DNA of 64,000 nucleotides, from the NCBI RefSeq assembly GCF_000430885.1, contig NZ_AUMW01000018.1, positions 17,184-81,183 on the forward strand, written 5' to 3'. Both the position numbers and the translations under genes were made by a program. The first letter of the stretch is position 1. The number at the start of each line of letters is the position of its first letter. Of this stretch, positions 25,804 through 34,163 are shown one piece after another. The notes beneath the pieces are model-generated. The model was not told the origin of the DNA, did not search any database, and saw only the letters and a list, made by a program, of their open reading frames with translations. Source of the stretch: Desulfotruncus alcoholivorax DSM 16058. Its GTDB lineage: Bacteria; Bacillota; Desulfotomaculia; Desulfotomaculales; Desulfallaceae.

Positions 25804-26133
25804 ATGTTAATGATCAGAGCCATTGTGCGCCCTGAAAAAACCAATACCATCCTGGCCGAATTAAACAGCGCCGGGTTTCCCGCAGTAACCAGGATTGACG
25901 TGGTGGGCCGCGGTAAACAGCGAGGAGTGAAAGTAGGTGAAGTGGTTTACGACGAGATACCCAAGGATATGTTGATGCTGGTGGTACGGGATGATAAGGA
26001 TAAGGAAGATGTGATCAGCATCATTTCCAAGTACGCCAAAACCGGCGAAAAGGGCGCCTTTGGCGATGGTAAGATTTTCGTCACCCCGGTTGAAGAGGCT
26101 TATACAATCAGCAGCGGTACCAAGGAGTTGTAA
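25804..26133 (+). CDS. nifI1: Nitrogenase regulatory PII-like protein 1
   Basis: A 109-residue PII-family (GlnB-like) protein. In methanogens and anaerobic Firmicutes NifI1 and NifI2 form a complex that switches nitrogenase off by binding NifDK when 2-oxoglutarate is low. Sequence shows the PII fold start MIRAIVRPEKTNTILAELNS, T-loop region GKQRGVKVGEVVYDE and the B-loop/C-terminal GAFGDGKIFVTPVEEA. RBS GGAG is before ATG 25804. Its place between nifH and nifD is diagnostic. Confidence 0.94.
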   Translation: MLMIRAIVRPEKTNTILAELNSAGFPAVTRIDVVGRGKQRGVKVGEVVYDEIPKDMLMLVVRDDKDKEDVISIISKYAKTGEKGAFGDGKIFVTPVEEAYTISSGTKEL

Positions 26134-26139
26134 GCGGAA

Positions 26140-26258
26140 TGGGGGCACACTTCTCTTTAGGGCCTATCTCTGGGGTCGGAGGAATGCCCCCGGCGATGAA
26201 AGGGGATACACCTCCCCTATGGAGCCGGGTTCCGGGGTTAATGTTCCAAATTAAAGGA
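26140..26258. repeat. Palindromic GGGGACAC-type repeat in nif cluster
   Basis: Intergenic block between nifI1 and nifI2 with GGTCGGAGGAATGCCCCC (26174-26191) and GAAAGGGGATACACCTCCCC. The first motif recurs in inverse form at 33662-33679, and the second resembles the hairpin at 26648. It looks like a family of GC-rich palindromic repeats inserted between nif genes. Confidence 0.65.
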
Positions 26259-26266
26259 GGACTAAC

Positions 26267-26647
26267 ATGAAGGAGATTATCGCCATTATCCGGATGAATA
26301 AGGTTAATGTCACCAAAAAAGCCCTGGCGGATATCGGGGTTTGCGGCCTGCACGCCATGAAGGTGATGGGCCGGGGTAAGATTCACGTAGACCTGTCACT
26401 TCTGAACGATATGGGCGCTACCGAGGAAATAGCCGGTATTGTCAGTGAAAGCCTGTCCAAGGGCAGCAGGCTTATTCCCAAGCGTATGCTTAGCATTCTG
26501 GTTCAGGATAACGAGGTTGATAAAGTTGTAAACACTATTATAAGCGTCAACAAGGAAGGCAATAAGGGTGACGGCAAAATATTCATCTGCCCCGTCTTGG
26601 ACGCCGCGCGGGTTAGAACCGGCGAACGGGGCGAGGCGGCAATTTAA
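26267..26647 (+). CDS. nifI2: Nitrogenase regulatory PII-like protein 2
   Basis: A 126-residue second PII-family subunit, partner of NifI1 in 2-oxoglutarate-responsive nitrogenase switch-off. It starts KEIIAIIRMNKVNVTKKALA and has a longer T-loop than NifI1, as usual, then DGKIFICPVLDAARVRTGERG at the C-terminus. AAAGGAGG lies 5-8 nt before the ATG. It is transcribed with nifH and nifI1; the gaps on both sides are filled by palindromic repeats. Confidence 0.94.
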   Translation: MKEIIAIIRMNKVNVTKKALADIGVCGLHAMKVMGRGKIHVDLSLLNDMGATEEIAGIVSESLSKGSRLIPKRMLSILVQDNEVDKVVNTIISVNKEGNKGDGKIFICPVLDAARVRTGERGEAAI

Positions 26648-26693
26648 TGAAAGGGGACACACCTCCTTCGGAGGAATGTCCCCAAATTAAGGG
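26648..26693. repeat. Palindromic repeat between nifI2 and nifD
   Basis: GAAAGGGGACA followed by CACCTCCTTCGGAGG and TGTCCCC: nested arms GGGGACA/TGTCCCC and CCTCC/GGAGG around a TTC turn make a compact hairpin directly upstream of the nifD RBS. The same motif family occurs at 26140 and 33660. It could also protect or process the mRNA between regulatory and structural genes. Confidence 0.7.
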
Positions 26694-26705
26694 AGGTGGA
26701 TAATT

Positions 26706-28343
26706 TTGGCTATTAATGAAAAAATGCTGGAAGAGATTCTCAATAAATATCCCGCCAAAGTGAAGCGTAATCGTAAAAAACATATCCTGATCAGAGACTC
26801 CGCCCTGGAAACTCAGGAGATAGAAGCCAACACCAGAACCATCCCGGGGATTGTCACTAACCGCGGCTGTGCCTTCGCCGGCTGCAAGGGTGTGGTACTG
26901 GGGCCGCTCAAAGACATGGTGCACATAGTGCACGGCCCCATCGGGTGCGCTTATTACAGTTGGCTGACCCGGCGCAACAAAGCCAGGGCCGATGAGCCGA
27001 AAAAAAATTTCCTGGCTTACTGTGTATCAACGGATATGCAGGAAAGCGACATCGTTTTCGGCGGCGAAAAGAAACTGGCCCGGATGATCGACGAGGTGGT
27101 GGAAATATTCAAGCCCAACGCTATTACTATCTCCGCCACCTGCCCTGTGGGTCTTATCGGTGACGACATCCAGGCGGTGGCCAAGGCGGCCCGGGCCAAG
27201 CACGGCCTGAACATCACAGCTTACAGCTGTGAGGGTTATAAGGGGGTCAGCCAGTCTGCCGGCCACCACATTGCCAATAATGGACTGATGGAGAATATCA
27301 TCGGCGAGGGTGACTGGGAGGAGCCGCCCAGCAAGTATACCATCAATATCCTGGGCGAGTACAACATCGGCGGCGACAGCTGGGAAGTTGAACGGATCTT
27401 GAACGAGATCGGGTACGAGGTCCAGGCGGTAATGACTGGCAACGGCTCTTATGAAAAGCTTAAAAACGCCCATGTGGCGCAGCTGAACTTGGTGCAGTGC
27501 CACCGGTCCATCAACTATATAGCCACCATGCTGGAAACCAAATACGGCACTCCCTGGCTGAAGGTTAACTTTATCGGCATTCGGGCCACCATCGAATCGC
27601 TGCGCAACATGGCCCGGTACTTCGGGGACGAGGCCCTGATCAAGCGTACCGAAGAGGTTATCGAGAAGGAACTGGCTGAGATTGAGCCGCAACTGGAGCC
27701 TTACCGGAAAATTTGCTCGGGTAAAACCGCCTTTTGCTTTGTGGGGGGGTCCCGCGGCCACCATTACCAGGGATTGTACGAGGAACTGGGTGTGACCACG
27801 GTGCTGGCGGGCTACGAATTCGCCCACCGGGACGATTACGAGGGCCGGGACGTATTGCCGAACATTAAAGCCGACGCTGACAGCAAAAATATTCCCGATC
27901 TGCACGTAACTCCGGACGAGCGGCGCTACCGGCTGAAAATACCGGCGGAGAGGATGGAGGAGCTAAAGCAGGAGATTCCGTTGAGCAACTACAAAGGGAT
28001 GATTGACGATATGACGGACGGCAGCATTGTAGTTGACGATTTGAACCATTATGAGACCGAGGAATTTATTAGAATCCTTAAGCCGGATATCTTCTCCTCG
28101 GGGATCAAGGATAAGTATATTCCTCAAAAAATGGGTATTCCCACCAAGCAGCTGCACAATTATGATTACAGCGGTCCTTACGCAGGGTTTCGGGGTGCGG
28201 TGAACTTTGCCCGTGATGTGGCCATGGGATTTGCCACTCCAACGTGGAACTTCATTATGCCGCCTTGGAAAAACCAGCCGCTGCTGGAGGGCACCGTTGA
28301 GGATTGTACGGCTAATACATGCGTTGAGGAGGTAGCGACATAA
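26706..28343 (+). CDS. nifD: Nitrogenase molybdenum-iron protein alpha chain
   Basis: A 545-residue alpha subunit of the MoFe protein that carries FeMo-co and half the P-cluster. P-cluster Cys lie in TNRGCAFAGCKG (Cys55), HGPIGCAYYSW (Cys81) and SATCPVGLIGDD. FeMo-co ligands are the Cys of NLVQCHRSINYI and the His of KQLHNYDYSGPYAGF. An insertion of roughly 50 residues after YEFAHRDDYEG lengthens it relative to Azotobacter NifD, as in C. pasteurianum. The start is TTG 26706 with GGGAGGTGG upstream. One nt separates it from nifK. The presence of nifK/E/N/B and absence of vnfG/anfG support the Mo type. Confidence 0.97.
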   Translation: MAINEKMLEEILNKYPAKVKRNRKKHILIRDSALETQEIEANTRTIPGIVTNRGCAFAGCKGVVLGPLKDMVHIVHGPIGCAYYSWLTRRNKARADEPKKNFLAYCVSTDMQESDIVFGGEKKLARMIDEVVEIFKPNAITISATCPVGLIGDDIQAVAKAARAKHGLNITAYSCEGYKGVSQSAGHHIANNGLMENIIGEGDWEEPPSKYTINILGEYNIGGDSWEVERILNEIGYEVQAVMTGNGSYEKLKNAHVAQLNLVQCHRSINYIATMLETKYGTPWLKVNFIGIRATIESLRNMARYFGDEALIKRTEEVIEKELAEIEPQLEPYRKICSGKTAFCFVGGSRGHHYQGLYEELGVTTVLAGYEFAHRDDYEGRDVLPNIKADADSKNIPDLHVTPDERRYRLKIPAERMEELKQEIPLSNYKGMIDDMTDGSIVVDDLNHYETEEFIRILKPDIFSSGIKDKYIPQKMGIPTKQLHNYDYSGPYAGFRGAVNFARDVAMGFATPTWNFIMPPWKNQPLLEGTVEDCTANTCVEEVAT

Positions 28344-28344
28344 A

Positions 28345-29727
28345 ATGTTGGATTGTACGCCCAAAGAACTAATTAAACGCACCGGCGGGGGGATTAACCC
28401 CGCCAAGACCTGCCAGCCCATCGGGGCTATGTACGCCGCCCTGGGCATCCACAATTGCATGCCCCACAGCCACGGCTCCCAGGGCTGCTGCGCCTATCAC
28501 CGCTCGCACTTGACCAGGCATTTCAGGGAGCCGGTAATGGCCACCACCAGTTCGTTTACCGAGGGCGCCTCGGTGTTCGGGGGCGGCGGCAATCTGAAAA
28601 CCGCCATCAAAAACGTGTTTGCCATCTATAATCCGGATGTAATAGCGGTGCATACCACTTGCCTGTCGGAGACCATCGGGGACGATATACCTACCATCAT
28701 CAAGGGCGCTGAGATTCCTGAAGGTAAACTGGTAATCCATGCCAACACGCCCAGCTACCAGGGCTCGCATATAACCGGCTTCTCCAACATGGTCAAGGGC
28801 ATGGTTGCCTATCTGGCGGAAGCAACGACGGACGAGAAAAAGGAGCAGGTGAACATCATCCCCGGTTTCGTAAATCCCGGGGACATGCGGGAAATCAAGC
28901 GGCTGGCGGGCAAGATGGGTGTCAGGTTCATCATGTTCCCTGATACTTCAGGGGTGCTGGACTCCCCCATGACCGGCAAGTTTGAAATGTTCCCCGCCGG
29001 CGGCGCCAAAGTGGAGGATATCCGCGACTCGGGCAACTCCAAGCTTACCATTGCCTTGGGTTATTACGCTTCAAGCGACGCCGCCCACTTGCTGGAGCGG
29101 AACTGCCGGGTGCCGGCTCTTACCCTGAAAACACCGGTTGGGATTAAGGCAACTGATGATTTTCTGATGACGCTGCGGGGCAAGTTTGTCCGTGAGATAC
29201 CTTATGAATTGGAGGAGGAGCGCGGCCAGCTGGTTGATGTAATGACCGATAATCACCACCATTTTTACGGAAAGAAAGTGGCAATTTTCGGTGACCCGGA
29301 TATCCTCACCGGGCTGACGGAGTTCGTTTTAAGCTTGGGTATGCATCCGCTGCACGTGCTTACCGGTACTCCCGGCGGCATTCTGACCGGCTCGGGTATA
29401 TTTGAAAAGGAAATTAAGGCCATGCTGGCGGCGGCCGGCTTGGAGGGCCGGGTTAAAGCGGCGGGCGACCTGTTCGAATTGCATCAGTGGATCAAGAACG
29501 AGCCCGTGGATCTTTTGCTGGGCAACACCTACGGGAAGTATATCGCACGGGCGGAAGACATTCCTTTCGTGCGGGTGGGGTTCCCTATTCTGGACCGGGG
29601 CATCCATTCTTATCTGCCCATTGTCGGTTACCGGGGCGCCATGCGGCTGGTAGAGATGATCGGCAATGCCCTGTTGGACCGTAAGGACCGTGATGCTGCG
29701 GATGAAGATTTCGAACTGGTGTTGTAA
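28345..29727 (+). CDS. nifK: Nitrogenase molybdenum-iron protein beta chain
   Basis: A 460-residue beta subunit, the short clostridial type without the long N-terminal arm. P-cluster Cys are visible in INPAKTCQPIGAMYAALGI, SHGSQGCCAYHRSHL and VHTTCLSETIGDD, and the usual Ser position is in the TSSFTEGASVFGG region. GAGGAGG inside the end of nifD serves as RBS, and the genes are nearly contiguous, giving coupled stoichiometry. Confidence 0.97.
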   Translation: MLDCTPKELIKRTGGGINPAKTCQPIGAMYAALGIHNCMPHSHGSQGCCAYHRSHLTRHFREPVMATTSSFTEGASVFGGGGNLKTAIKNVFAIYNPDVIAVHTTCLSETIGDDIPTIIKGAEIPEGKLVIHANTPSYQGSHITGFSNMVKGMVAYLAEATTDEKKEQVNIIPGFVNPGDMREIKRLAGKMGVRFIMFPDTSGVLDSPMTGKFEMFPAGGAKVEDIRDSGNSKLTIALGYYASSDAAHLLERNCRVPALTLKTPVGIKATDDFLMTLRGKFVREIPYELEEERGQLVDVMTDNHHHFYGKKVAIFGDPDILTGLTEFVLSLGMHPLHVLTGTPGGILTGSGIFEKEIKAMLAAAGLEGRVKAAGDLFELHQWIKNEPVDLLLGNTYGKYIARAEDIPFVRVGFPILDRGIHSYLPIVGYRGAMRLVEMIGNALLDRKDRDAADEDFELVL

Positions 29728-29733
29728 AGGAGC

Positions 29734-29832
29734 AGGAATTCAGAATCCAGAATTCAGAATGGGAACTAATTATAATTCTTCTTCCTTGTTCATTTTGGAT
29801 TCTGACTCCTGGCTCCTGAATTCTGGCTTCAC
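29734..29832. repeat. Imperfect inverted repeat of GAATTCAGAAT units
   Basis: Between nifK and nifE, AATTCAGAATCCAGAATTCAG on the left (29740-29760) is mirrored by TGGATTCTGACTCCTGGCTC and CTGAATTCTGG on the right (29794-29827), giving a long loose hairpin. Repeats built from GAATTC/CAGAAT units are known as dispersed intergenic repeats in Firmicutes. It may act as a partial terminator or processing site between nifHDK and nifENB. Confidence 0.6.
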
Positions 29833-29890
29833 AGATTAGCGGTTTAGGATTTTGGTTCCGGCTTTAGTTTTAAGGAAAGATGTGATAAAA

Positions 29891-31246
29891 ATGGCGGGAG
29901 CTGTAAAAAATGAAAATTTGATATTGGAAAGGGAATCTTCCATTCTGATCAAGGGACGGCAGAGGAAAAGCCGGCTCAAGTGTGACACAGACAGCATTGC
30001 CGGTTGTGTCAGCCAGCGGGCCTGCGTTTACTGTGGGGCCAGGGTTGTATTGAATCCGGTAACCGACGCCATCCACCTGGTGCACGGGCCCATCGGCTGT
30101 GCCAGCTATACCTGGGACATCAGGGGCAGTCTCAGCAGCGGTTCGGAACTATACCGCAACAGTTTTTCGACCGACCTGAAGGAGAACGATATCATTTTCG
30201 GCAGTGAAAAAAAACTGGCCGGGGCCATTGACGAACTGGTGCAAAAGTACCGGGCCGAACTGGTTTTTGTGTATGCCACCTGTGTGGTGGGCGTAATTGG
30301 TGACGACCTTGAAGCAGTTTGTAAGGCTGCGTCTAAAAAGCACGGCATCAAAGTTATACCTGTTCAATCCAGTGGTTTTATCGGAAATAAGTCAGCAGGT
30401 TACCGGGCGGCCTGCGATGCGCTGCTGCGTCTCATTGAGCCGCCGGGGGGAGCTAAGCGACATACAAAAAAAATTAACTATCTGGGAGACTTTAATCTGG
30501 CTGGTGAGGCCTGGATTATCACCGGTTACCTCAGACAAATCGGCGTGGAAATAAACGTGGTCTTCACCGGGGACAGTAACTACCATAACTTACAAAAAGC
30601 CCCAGAGGCCTCGCTGAATATCATCCAGTGCGCCGGCTCCATGTCTTACCTGGCCCGGCGGATGGAGGAACTTTACGGCATACCTTCCCTGCAGGTCTCA
30701 TTCCTGGGGTTGGAGGATACCTCGGCGTCACTGCGCAACATTGCTGCTTTTTTCAATGATGCCAGGATGATGAACCTGGCGGAGGAGCTTATAGAACGGG
30801 AAACCGGTGCGTTCAGACCGCAGATTGAGCGTTACCGGGAAAAACTGGAGGGCAAAAAGGCGGCTGTCTACGTGGGCGGCGGTTTTAAGGCCATTTCATT
30901 AATTAAACAGTTCAGGGAAATAGGCATTGATGTGGTCATGGTGGGTACCCAAACCGGCAGGGAAGAGGAGTACCGGATACTGCATGATCTGGCCGATGAC
31001 GGGACTGTCATCCTGGATGACGCCAACCCTTCCGAACTGGAACGGTTTATGATTGAAAAAGGGGCTCACCTGCTGGTAGGAGGAGTTAAAGAAAGACCCC
31101 TGGCCTATAAACTGGGAATGGCCTTTATTGATCATAACCACGACCGCAAGCACCCTTTGAGCGGCTATGTGGGCGCGGTGAACTTTGCCCGTGAGGTTTA
31201 CTCCACGGTTTGCTCACCGGTTTGGAAATATGCCCGGGAGATATGA
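29891..31246 (+). CDS. nifE: Nitrogenase cofactor scaffold protein NifE
   Basis: A 451-residue NifD-like scaffold on which NifB-co is matured to FeMo-co, acting with NifN. Cys ligands are in SQRACVYCGARVV, HGPIGCASYTWDIRG and YATCVVGVIGDDLE. The sequence NIIQCAGSMSYLARRM keeps the NifD Cys position. Compared with NifD it lacks the His region ligand context. ATG 29891 with AAGGAAAG 8 nt upstream is used; the longer frame runs into the repeat. nifN follows after 10 nt. Confidence 0.95.
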   Translation: MAGAVKNENLILERESSILIKGRQRKSRLKCDTDSIAGCVSQRACVYCGARVVLNPVTDAIHLVHGPIGCASYTWDIRGSLSSGSELYRNSFSTDLKENDIIFGSEKKLAGAIDELVQKYRAELVFVYATCVVGVIGDDLEAVCKAASKKHGIKVIPVQSSGFIGNKSAGYRAACDALLRLIEPPGGAKRHTKKINYLGDFNLAGEAWIITGYLRQIGVEINVVFTGDSNYHNLQKAPEASLNIIQCAGSMSYLARRMEELYGIPSLQVSFLGLEDTSASLRNIAAFFNDARMMNLAEELIERETGAFRPQIERYREKLEGKKAAVYVGGGFKAISLIKQFREIGIDVVMVGTQTGREEEYRILHDLADDGTVILDDANPSELERFMIEKGAHLLVGGVKERPLAYKLGMAFIDHNHDRKHPLSGYVGAVNFAREVYSTVCSPVWKYAREI

Positions 31247-31256
31247 GGTGAAATCT

Positions 31257-32675
31257 ATGGCGCGAGAAAAAACGACATACCGAATGGTTAATGAAAATCC
31301 CTGCAATATGTGTATGCCCATGGGGGGTATCCTGCCCTTCAAGGGGATTGAGGAGTCCATGGTGATCATCCACGGCTCCCAGGGCTGCAGCACTTACATG
31401 CGTCGTCACATCGCCGAGCACTATAATGAACCCATCGACGTGGGTTCCTCCTCTTTAAACGAAAAAGGAACGGTTTACGGTGGGGCCCAGAACCTGTTTC
31501 AGGCACTGGACAATATCCGTAAGGTATACAGACCACGGTTGATCGGCATACTCACTTCCTGCCTGGCGGAAACCATCGGGGAGGACGTGGAGGGGATCGC
31601 CCGGTATTACTTGAAGCAGCGAGGTCTGGAGGGAATATCCCTGGTTGCCGTTTCCACTCCCGGCTACGGGGGCACTCACAGTGAGGGGTACTGGCTGGCG
31701 GTGAAAAAAATTGTGGCCGGCCTGGCTGAGACTACGGGAAAGCATGGCGGCATAAATGTCATAGTGCCCAACCTTAGTCCCGCCGATATCCGGGAAATCA
31801 AGCGTATCCTGAACTTGATGGGGGTACGGTACACACTGGTACCGGATATATCCGATACCCTGGACCGGCCCATTGCCAGGCCTTACACCAAAATTCCCCC
31901 GGGAGGTACTTCAATTGAGTCCGTCCGCCGTATGCCGGGCGCAGCGGCCACCATTCAATTTGGTGTGACGGTGGAGGAAAAGCTCTCCCCGGGCCACTAT
32001 TTGCAATCAGAATTCGGGGTGCCCCTGTATAACCTACCGGTGCCCATGGGTGTTGAGGCCACGGACAGGTTGGTAGACCTGCTGGCGCAATTGAGTGGAA
32101 ACAGCGCGCCCCAGATACTGAATATGGAGAGGGGCCGCCTGCTGGACTGTATGGTTGACTCGCACAAATACAATGCGCTGGGCAGCGGCGCCTTGTTCGG
32201 TGACCCCGAATTGGTTTACGCCGTGGCGCGAACTTGTGCGGAAAACGGCTTGTACCCGGCGGTGGTGGCCACCGGCAGTGGTAATGCCATCCTGGAAGAA
32301 CTGCTCGGCCCGATCCTGGCGGACAGCCCACAGCAAGCGCGTTATTTAAATGAAGCTGATTTTACCCAGATTCGGGAAGCATGCCGGGAGACCGGGGTGA
32401 ATATAGCCATCGGCCATTCCGACGGCAAATACCTGACGGAAAGAGAAGGTATACCTCTGGTCAGGATAGGCTTTCCCATTCACGACCGGGTGGGCGGCCA
32501 GCGACTGTTATCAGTTGGCTATACCGGCACCACTATGTTCCTGGACCGGGTTACCAATACCATTCTAGAACACAAGCATAGAAACTACCGCGCCGCCATG
32601 TACCGGAAATTTTACCGGAAAACTGGAATTGAGGAATGTCCCCATGAAAAGTACTGCGCTAAAGAGGTGAGGTGA
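31257..32675 (+). CDS. nifN: Nitrogenase cofactor scaffold protein NifN
   Basis: A 472-residue NifK-like partner of NifE. Conserved blocks: ENPCNMCMPMGG, IHGSQGCSTYMRRHI, LTSCLAETIGEDVEG, and the C-terminal IPLVRIGFPIHDRVGGQRL. ATG 31257 with GAGGTG 6 nt upstream is chosen; the frame is open into nifE. It overlaps nifB by 4 nt (GTGA). Cys at the tail (EECPHEKYCAKE) are unusual and could hold a metal. Confidence 0.95.
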   Translation: MAREKTTYRMVNENPCNMCMPMGGILPFKGIEESMVIIHGSQGCSTYMRRHIAEHYNEPIDVGSSSLNEKGTVYGGAQNLFQALDNIRKVYRPRLIGILTSCLAETIGEDVEGIARYYLKQRGLEGISLVAVSTPGYGGTHSEGYWLAVKKIVAGLAETTGKHGGINVIVPNLSPADIREIKRILNLMGVRYTLVPDISDTLDRPIARPYTKIPPGGTSIESVRRMPGAAATIQFGVTVEEKLSPGHYLQSEFGVPLYNLPVPMGVEATDRLVDLLAQLSGNSAPQILNMERGRLLDCMVDSHKYNALGSGALFGDPELVYAVARTCAENGLYPAVVATGSGNAILEELLGPILADSPQQARYLNEADFTQIREACRETGVNIAIGHSDGKYLTEREGIPLVRIGFPIHDRVGGQRLLSVGYTGTTMFLDRVTNTILEHKHRNYRAAMYRKFYRKTGIEECPHEKYCAKEVR

Positions 32676-33634
32676 ATACATTGACCTTTAACTGTGCAAA
32701 CAATTCTCATGCGATGCAGGTAGATGCCGGCACCCTGGAAATGACCGGCCGGCACCCCTGCTATTCTTTTCAAGCCCACCGGCATTATGCGCGGATGCAC
32801 CTGCCTGTAGCGCCACGGTGCAATATTAGCTGCAACTACTGTAATCGCAAGTATGACTGCGTCAACGAGAGCAGGCCCGGGGTGACCAGCGAGGTATTGA
32901 CACCGGAAGCCGCCAGGGACAAATACCTGCTGGTGCGGGATAAGGTCGCCAACCTCAGCGTGGTTGGTATAGCCGGCCCGGGAGACGCTCTGGCCAACTG
33001 GGGCAGTGTTAGTAGAACCATTAAACTAATCAAGGAAGTTGACCCGGAAGTTATCTTCTGCCTGTCCACCAATGGTTTAATGCTGCCGGAATATGCCCGG
33101 GAAATAGTGCAGCTGGGTGTCAGGCACGTAACCGTAACCGTTAACTGTGTCGAACCCGCTACGGGGTCATTAATTTACAGGCGCGTCAATTATCGGAGCC
33201 GGGTTTACCGTGGTGCGGCGGGTGCGGAAATACTATTGCAAAACCAGCAAAAAGGTATCGGGTTTCTTGCCCGGCAGGGGGTGCTGGTGAAAGTGAATAT
33301 CGTGATGGTCAAGGGCATCAATGATGAACGGATTCCTGAGGTGGTGCGGCTGGTGAAAGGACTGGGCGCGTTCATCACCAATATTATGCCGCTGGTGCCT
33401 GCTCCGGGTAGTGTTTTTCAGAATTTCGCCCCAACTGATGTTGCGGAACTTAACCGAATGCGTGAAATCTGCGGCCACGAAATGCGACAGATGCGCCACT
33501 GTAAACAATGCCGGGCCGATGCCATCGGATTGCTTGACGAAGACCGGTCCCAGGAGTTTAACGCTGCGGGTAAAAAGCCTGCTGCTGATAGCGGCGGCAG
33601 TGGCAGGGAGCGGAAAGTTGCGACGGCTTTATAA
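32672..33634 (+). CDS. nifB: FeMo-cofactor biosynthesis radical SAM protein NifB
   Basis: A 320-residue radical SAM enzyme that makes NifB-co, the 8Fe-9S-C core. The SAM cluster motif CNISCNYCNRKYDC supplies Cys50, Cys54 and Cys57. GIAGPGDALAN is the NifB-specific loop and CKQCRADAIG the C-terminal Cys pair for auxiliary clusters. The protein ends after the SAM core plus a polar tail of about 30 residues, so there is no fused NifX domain, as in most anaerobes. GTG start overlaps nifN. Confidence 0.95.
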   Translation: MNTLTFNCANNSHAMQVDAGTLEMTGRHPCYSFQAHRHYARMHLPVAPRCNISCNYCNRKYDCVNESRPGVTSEVLTPEAARDKYLLVRDKVANLSVVGIAGPGDALANWGSVSRTIKLIKEVDPEVIFCLSTNGLMLPEYAREIVQLGVRHVTVTVNCVEPATGSLIYRRVNYRSRVYRGAAGAEILLQNQQKGIGFLARQGVLVKVNIVMVKGINDERIPEVVRLVKGLGAFITNIMPLVPAPGSVFQNFAPTDVAELNRMREICGHEMRQMRHCKQCRADAIGLLDEDRSQEFNAAGKKPAADSGGSGRERKVATAL

Positions 33635-33659
33635 AGTTAAAATCATCGTTTTTTAAAGT

Positions 33660-33786
33660 AATGGGGGCATTCCTCCGACCTTGGAGCCCATTATTGGGGA
33701 CATTTCTCCTACCCCAAAGCCTAACCCCAAAGAGGATGTGTGTCCCCTTTCCTCTGAAGAGGAGGCGTGTCCCCTTTCATTAGAGG
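33660..33786. repeat. Compound palindromic repeat between nifB and ferredoxin gene
   Basis: Contains GGGGGCATTCCTCCGACC (inverse of the motif at 26174), ATTGGGGACATTTCTCCTACC, and two tandem units ending GTGTCCCCTTTCCTC (33747-33761) and GTGTCCCCTTTCATT (33767-33781). The units read as half-palindromes of the hairpin at 26648. Several copies seem to have accumulated here. Confidence 0.65.
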
Positions 33787-33796
33787 GGGTCGTTAT

Positions 33797-34108
33797 ATGA
33801 ACAAGCCTAAACACCATATATTCGTTTGCATCAGCACCAGGACCGGCAGCCAACCAAAGGGTCTGTGTCACGGCAAGTCTTCCTTGGAAATACTGTCCTC
33901 TTTTTTGGAAGAAATTGAGGACCAGGGGCTGTCCGGGGAGATCTTTATCTCCAATACCGGTTGCCTGGGCCTCTGTGAGCAGGGTCCCGTGGTGATAATT
34001 TACCCGGATAATGTCTGGTACGGAGGTGTAACTCCAGGCGATGTGGAGGAGATCATGGAGGAGCACATCTTGGGTGGCAATGTCTTAGAGCGTTTACTCC
34101 TAAAGTAA
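33797..34108 (+). CDS. [2Fe-2S] thioredoxin-like ferredoxin
   Basis: A 103-residue electron carrier of the clostridial 2Fe-2S ferredoxin family. Cys11, Cys24, Cys56 and Cys60 (in FVCISTRTG, KGLCHGKSS and NTGCLGLCEQGP) are the cluster ligands. C. pasteurianum 2Fe-2S ferredoxin interacts with its nitrogenase MoFe protein, so a role in the nif system fits the position after nifB. ATG 33797 with AGAGGGGG upstream is preferred; the longer frame lies in the repeat. Confidence 0.9.
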   Translation: MNKPKHHIFVCISTRTGSQPKGLCHGKSSLEILSSFLEEIEDQGLSGEIFISNTGCLGLCEQGPVVIIYPDNVWYGGVTPGDVEEIMEEHILGGNVLERLLLK

Positions 34109-34163
34109 CCTTAACATGGAAATCGAGAGTAGGTTAAAGGTCCGACCTTGGAGGTGATTTATC

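Noticed and set aside
27027..27905. 292-codon minus-strand frame inside nifD
   Set aside because: Antisense to an unmistakable nifD; arises from high GC third positions and has no RBS.
26706..28343. Vanadium or iron-only nitrogenase alpha subunit
   Set aside because: No vnfG/anfG between the alpha and beta genes, and nifE, nifN, nifB and the clostridial NifD insertion all point to the Mo type, despite the AnfO-like gene.
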